Shown: piece after piece, positions 23,351 to 24,325 of the stretch
Position numbering within the stretch: position 1 is the first letter of the stretch
Layout: each line of letters opens with the position of its first letter
NCBI GenBank assembly: GCA_022570975.1
Contig: JACZYS010000008.1
Span: 1 to 24,325 of the forward strand
Source: Candidatus Zixiibacteriota bacterium
Lineage (GTDB): Bacteria; Zixibacteria; MSB-5A5; GN15; FEB-12
Direction: 5' to 3'
Length of the DNA stretch: 24,325 nucleotides
Notes under the pieces: generated by a model
What the model saw: only the letters and a program-made list of their open reading frames with translations
The model's database searches: none
Told to the model about the DNA's origin: nothing
Translations under genes and position numbers: made by a program

Positions 23351-24325
23351 ATGTCACAAATTGAAGTAAAATTGCCAGACGGCTCTGTCAAAGAGTTTGA
23401 CTCAGAGATTAACGGATTCCAGTTAGCAAAGTCAATCTCACCCGGACTGGCAAAAGCAGCCGTCGCCATGAAAATTAATGGGACGGTGACAAATCTTTCT
23501 GACAAAATTCCAACCGGCTCACCGGTAGAAATTCTTACTTTTGACAATGCTCAGGGAAGAGAAGTTTTCTGGCACTCAAGCTCCCACATAATGGCCCAAG
23601 CCGTCATGGAATTATTTCCGGAAACCAAACTGGCAATTGGTCCGCCTATTGACGAGGGCTGGTATTACGATTTTGAAGTCAAAGTTCCTTTCACCCCGGA
23701 AGACCTTGAGAAAATTGAAAAGAAGATGGTGGAAATTGTAAAAGAGAACGTCCCTTTTACTCACGAAACAAAAAATCGTCTGGAAACGATAGAATATTTT
23801 AAGAAAAATAATGCTATTTATAAAGTTGAGATTTTGGAAGGTATTGAAGATGACAATGTCACCTTTTATTACCAATCACGTTTTCAAGACCTCTGTCGCG
23901 GACCGCATATTCCTAAAACCGGAATAGTCAAAGCCCTGAAACTGACAGCCACCTCCGGTGCTTACTGGAGAGGTGATGAAAACAATACCATGCTCCAGAG
24001 AATATACGGCGTTTCTTATCCCAAAAAAGAGATGATGGAAGAATATCTGTATCGAATGGAAGAAGCCAAAAAAGAGACCACCGGGTCATTGGCAAGAGAA
24101 TGGAACTTTTTACGGTGTCGGATGAAGTCGGCCCCGGTCTGATTTTGTGGCTGCCAAAAGGAGCCAGAATCAGAAACGAAATAGAAAATTTCTGGAGAAA
24201 TGAACATCTCAAATTTAATTATGATTTAGTGGCCTCGCCCCATATAGCTCTAAGAGGTCTCTGGGAAAAAAGCGGACATACCGATTTTTATGAAGATAGC
24301 ATGTTTGGTCCAATCGAGGTGGATA
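23351..24325 (+). CDS. thrS: Threonyl-tRNA synthetase, frameshifted and cut by window end
   Basis: ThrRS charges tRNA-Thr. Residues 1-62 are the TGS domain, and about 63-225 the N2 editing domain with H75-x3-H79 in WHSSSHIMAQ and C182/H186 in DLCRGPHIP. After codon 241 the zero frame turns to non-family residues and stops at 24142. Reading -1 from 24073 instead restores the normal continuation (RDHRVIGKRMELFTVSDEVG, then PGLILWLPKGARIRNEIENFW and RGLWEKSGHTDFYEDSMFGP) to the window edge. The break is in an A6 run (24068-24073), where the intact reading frame would need seven A. A sequence error or a recent slip mutation is most likely. The start is ATG 23351 with a purine-rich but weak ribosome site. 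Confidence 0.93.

Noticed and set aside
24068..24074. AAAAAAG in thrS as a programmed -1 frameshift heptamer
   Set aside because: The zero frame reads AAA AAA G, not A AAA AAG, so it is out of register. Programmed shifting is not known for thrS.
1..24325. CRISPR arrays, insertion sequences, phage genes
   Set aside because: No regularly spaced repeats, transposase or integrase features were seen.

Overview
The window is part of a flagellar gene cluster from a Gram-negative (diderm) bacterium. FlgH (outer-membrane L ring) and FlgI (P ring) are both encoded, which requires an outer membrane. A secreted protein ending in two dockerin-like calcium repeats at the left edge, large TPR/glycosyltransferase fusions, and moderate-to-low GC suggest an uncultured FCB-group lineage such as Candidatus Zixibacteria. 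That placement is inferred from protein style only; no rRNA gene is present.

Layout. (1) Positions 1-1253 hold two convergent non-flagellar genes: the 3' end of a probable DUF2723-type membrane protein (+) and a secreted cohesin-like/dockerin protein (-). (2) Positions 1507-1710 encode a small four-cysteine protein of unknown role. (3) Positions 1892-6818 encode the rod, rings and rod-cap enzyme: flgF (split in two), flgG, flgA, flgH, flgI, and a flgJ-like gene fused to a lytic transglycosylase. (4) Positions 6907-11600 encode the hook-filament junction and its post-transcriptional control: flgN, flgK, csrA, flgL, fliW. (5) Positions 11662-15957 encode two large TPR-glycosyltransferase fusions, candidate flagellin glycosylation enzymes. 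(6) Positions 15993-18423 form the flagellin unit: a sigma-28-like promoter, a leader of about 180 nt with three GGA-loop hairpins, a 721-residue flagellin, and a perfect 14-bp inverted repeat. (7) Positions 18473-22091 hold fliD, fliS, a coiled-coil FlgN/FliT-like chaperone and a displaced FlgM-like anti-sigma factor. (8) Positions 22121-24325 hold an HDOD-domain gene, a tRNA-Val(GAC) with a near-consensus sigma-70 promoter, and the 5' part of thrS, which carries a one-base frameshift in an A run.

How the genes work together. FlgA/H/I/J carry the rod through peptidoglycan and outer membrane. FlgK, FlgL and FliD form junction and cap, with FlgN, FliS and the FlgN/FliT-like protein as likely chaperones. 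A FlgM-like protein and a sigma-28-type promoter fit late-gene timing. CsrA and FliW form the known translational switch on flagellin. The flagellin leader shows the RNA structures that switch would need: GGA in hairpin loops, the last one holding the Shine-Dalgarno sequence itself. A basic 22-codon open frame overlaps two of those hairpins and ends 3 nt before the flagellin ATG. This leader is the most interesting part of the window.

Two genes normally intact are broken (flgF and thrS). The thrS break sits in a homopolymer and may be a sequence error; the flgF break does not, and looks more like a real small deletion.
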